Source: Membranipora membranacea (Eukaryota > Bryozoa > Gymnolaemata > Cheilostomatida > Membraniporidae). From it: a stretch of DNA of 64,000 bases. Both the position numbers and the translations under genes were made by a program. Each line of letters starts with the position of its first letter. Within the stretch, counting starts at the first letter, position 1. Under the pieces are notes generated by a model. The model saw only the letters and a program-made list of their open reading frames with translations. It searched no databases and had not been told where the DNA came from. Positions 63,670 through 64,000 of the stretch are shown here, in pieces. The stretch lies in assembly GCA_914767715.1 (NCBI GenBank), contig OU612065.1:13952001-14016000 (forward strand), given 5' to 3'.

Positions 63670-64000
63670 GTAAGTAGAACCATAATAGTAAGGGCCTTAG
63701 TATTCATCACACATAAAAACTTAATAGTCATTGTTTTTGATTGTCCCGACAAAACTCAGCAATTTTAAGGTAAACATAACGCAAAGTATAACTTATTTGC
63801 TGATACTAAAATTTGGAAAATTGTTTATTGATGCATTAATATTAAAGCTCACCATTTATTGCCCTGTCAAAAAATTCATTAAGCTGGCAGCTCAAATATG
63901 AATTATTTTGAATTTTAAATCAGTTCTCACGTTTTTTGACTTTGAATGCAAGGTTGGTTTCTCAAATATACCAGCAACCGTTTACATCATGTTCATCAAG

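Noticed and set aside
1-64000. tRNA, rRNA, CRISPR arrays or bacterial-type operons
   Set aside because: None seen. The sequence is intron-rich nuclear animal DNA.

Overview
The window is nuclear DNA from an animal. Genes are split by GT-AG introns of about 100 bp to several kb, introns and intergenic DNA are AT-rich, and the gene set is metazoan: a ZDHHC17-type palmitoyltransferase, PRIM2, a FAM151/menorin protein, a melanotransferrin-like protein and a nuclear factor I (NFI). A CR1/Jockey-type reverse transcriptase, a Mutator-like transposase of the kind seen in cnidarians and marine invertebrates, and a DUF294-type nucleotidyltransferase point to a non-vertebrate, probably marine, animal. 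The species cannot be told from the sequence. All exon structures were read by eye from splice sites, reading phase and family similarity.

Layout. (1) 110-7836, plus: 3' part of a ZDHHC17-like ankyrin-DHHC S-acyltransferase. Its largest intron contains, on the opposite strand, a nucleotidyltransferase/TPR gene with one long exon (2834-5265) and a possible 5' exon at 5786-5981. (2) 8242-12838, minus: PRIM2, the large primase subunit with its four iron-sulfur cysteines, tail to tail with ZDHHC17. A large foldback repeat (13234-14022) lies just upstream. (3) 15734-29479, plus: a long gene of more than 20 exons for a leucine-rich-repeat protein I cannot name; one intron carries a TTAA-flanked MITE. 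(4) 30384-34522, minus: a FAM151/menorin-like type II membrane protein. (5) about 35590-37580, plus: a broken, 5'-truncated non-LTR retrotransposon with a hairpin just upstream. (6) 38697-44966, minus: a two-lobed, GPI-anchored melanotransferrin-like protein in which both lobes have lost iron ligands. (7) 44967-51134: about 6 kb without a convincing gene. (8) 51135-63669 and beyond, plus: NFI, whose DNA-binding exons are highly conserved. One of its introns holds an apparently intact Mutator-like transposon bracketed by identical 126-bp direct repeats.

The host genes work in unrelated processes (protein palmitoylation, DNA replication, surface proteins, transcription) and do not form a pathway. 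The most unusual items are the 126-bp repeats around the transposon, the nested nucleotidyltransferase gene, the ligand-depleted transferrin, the unnamed LRR protein, and several foldback or palindromic elements.
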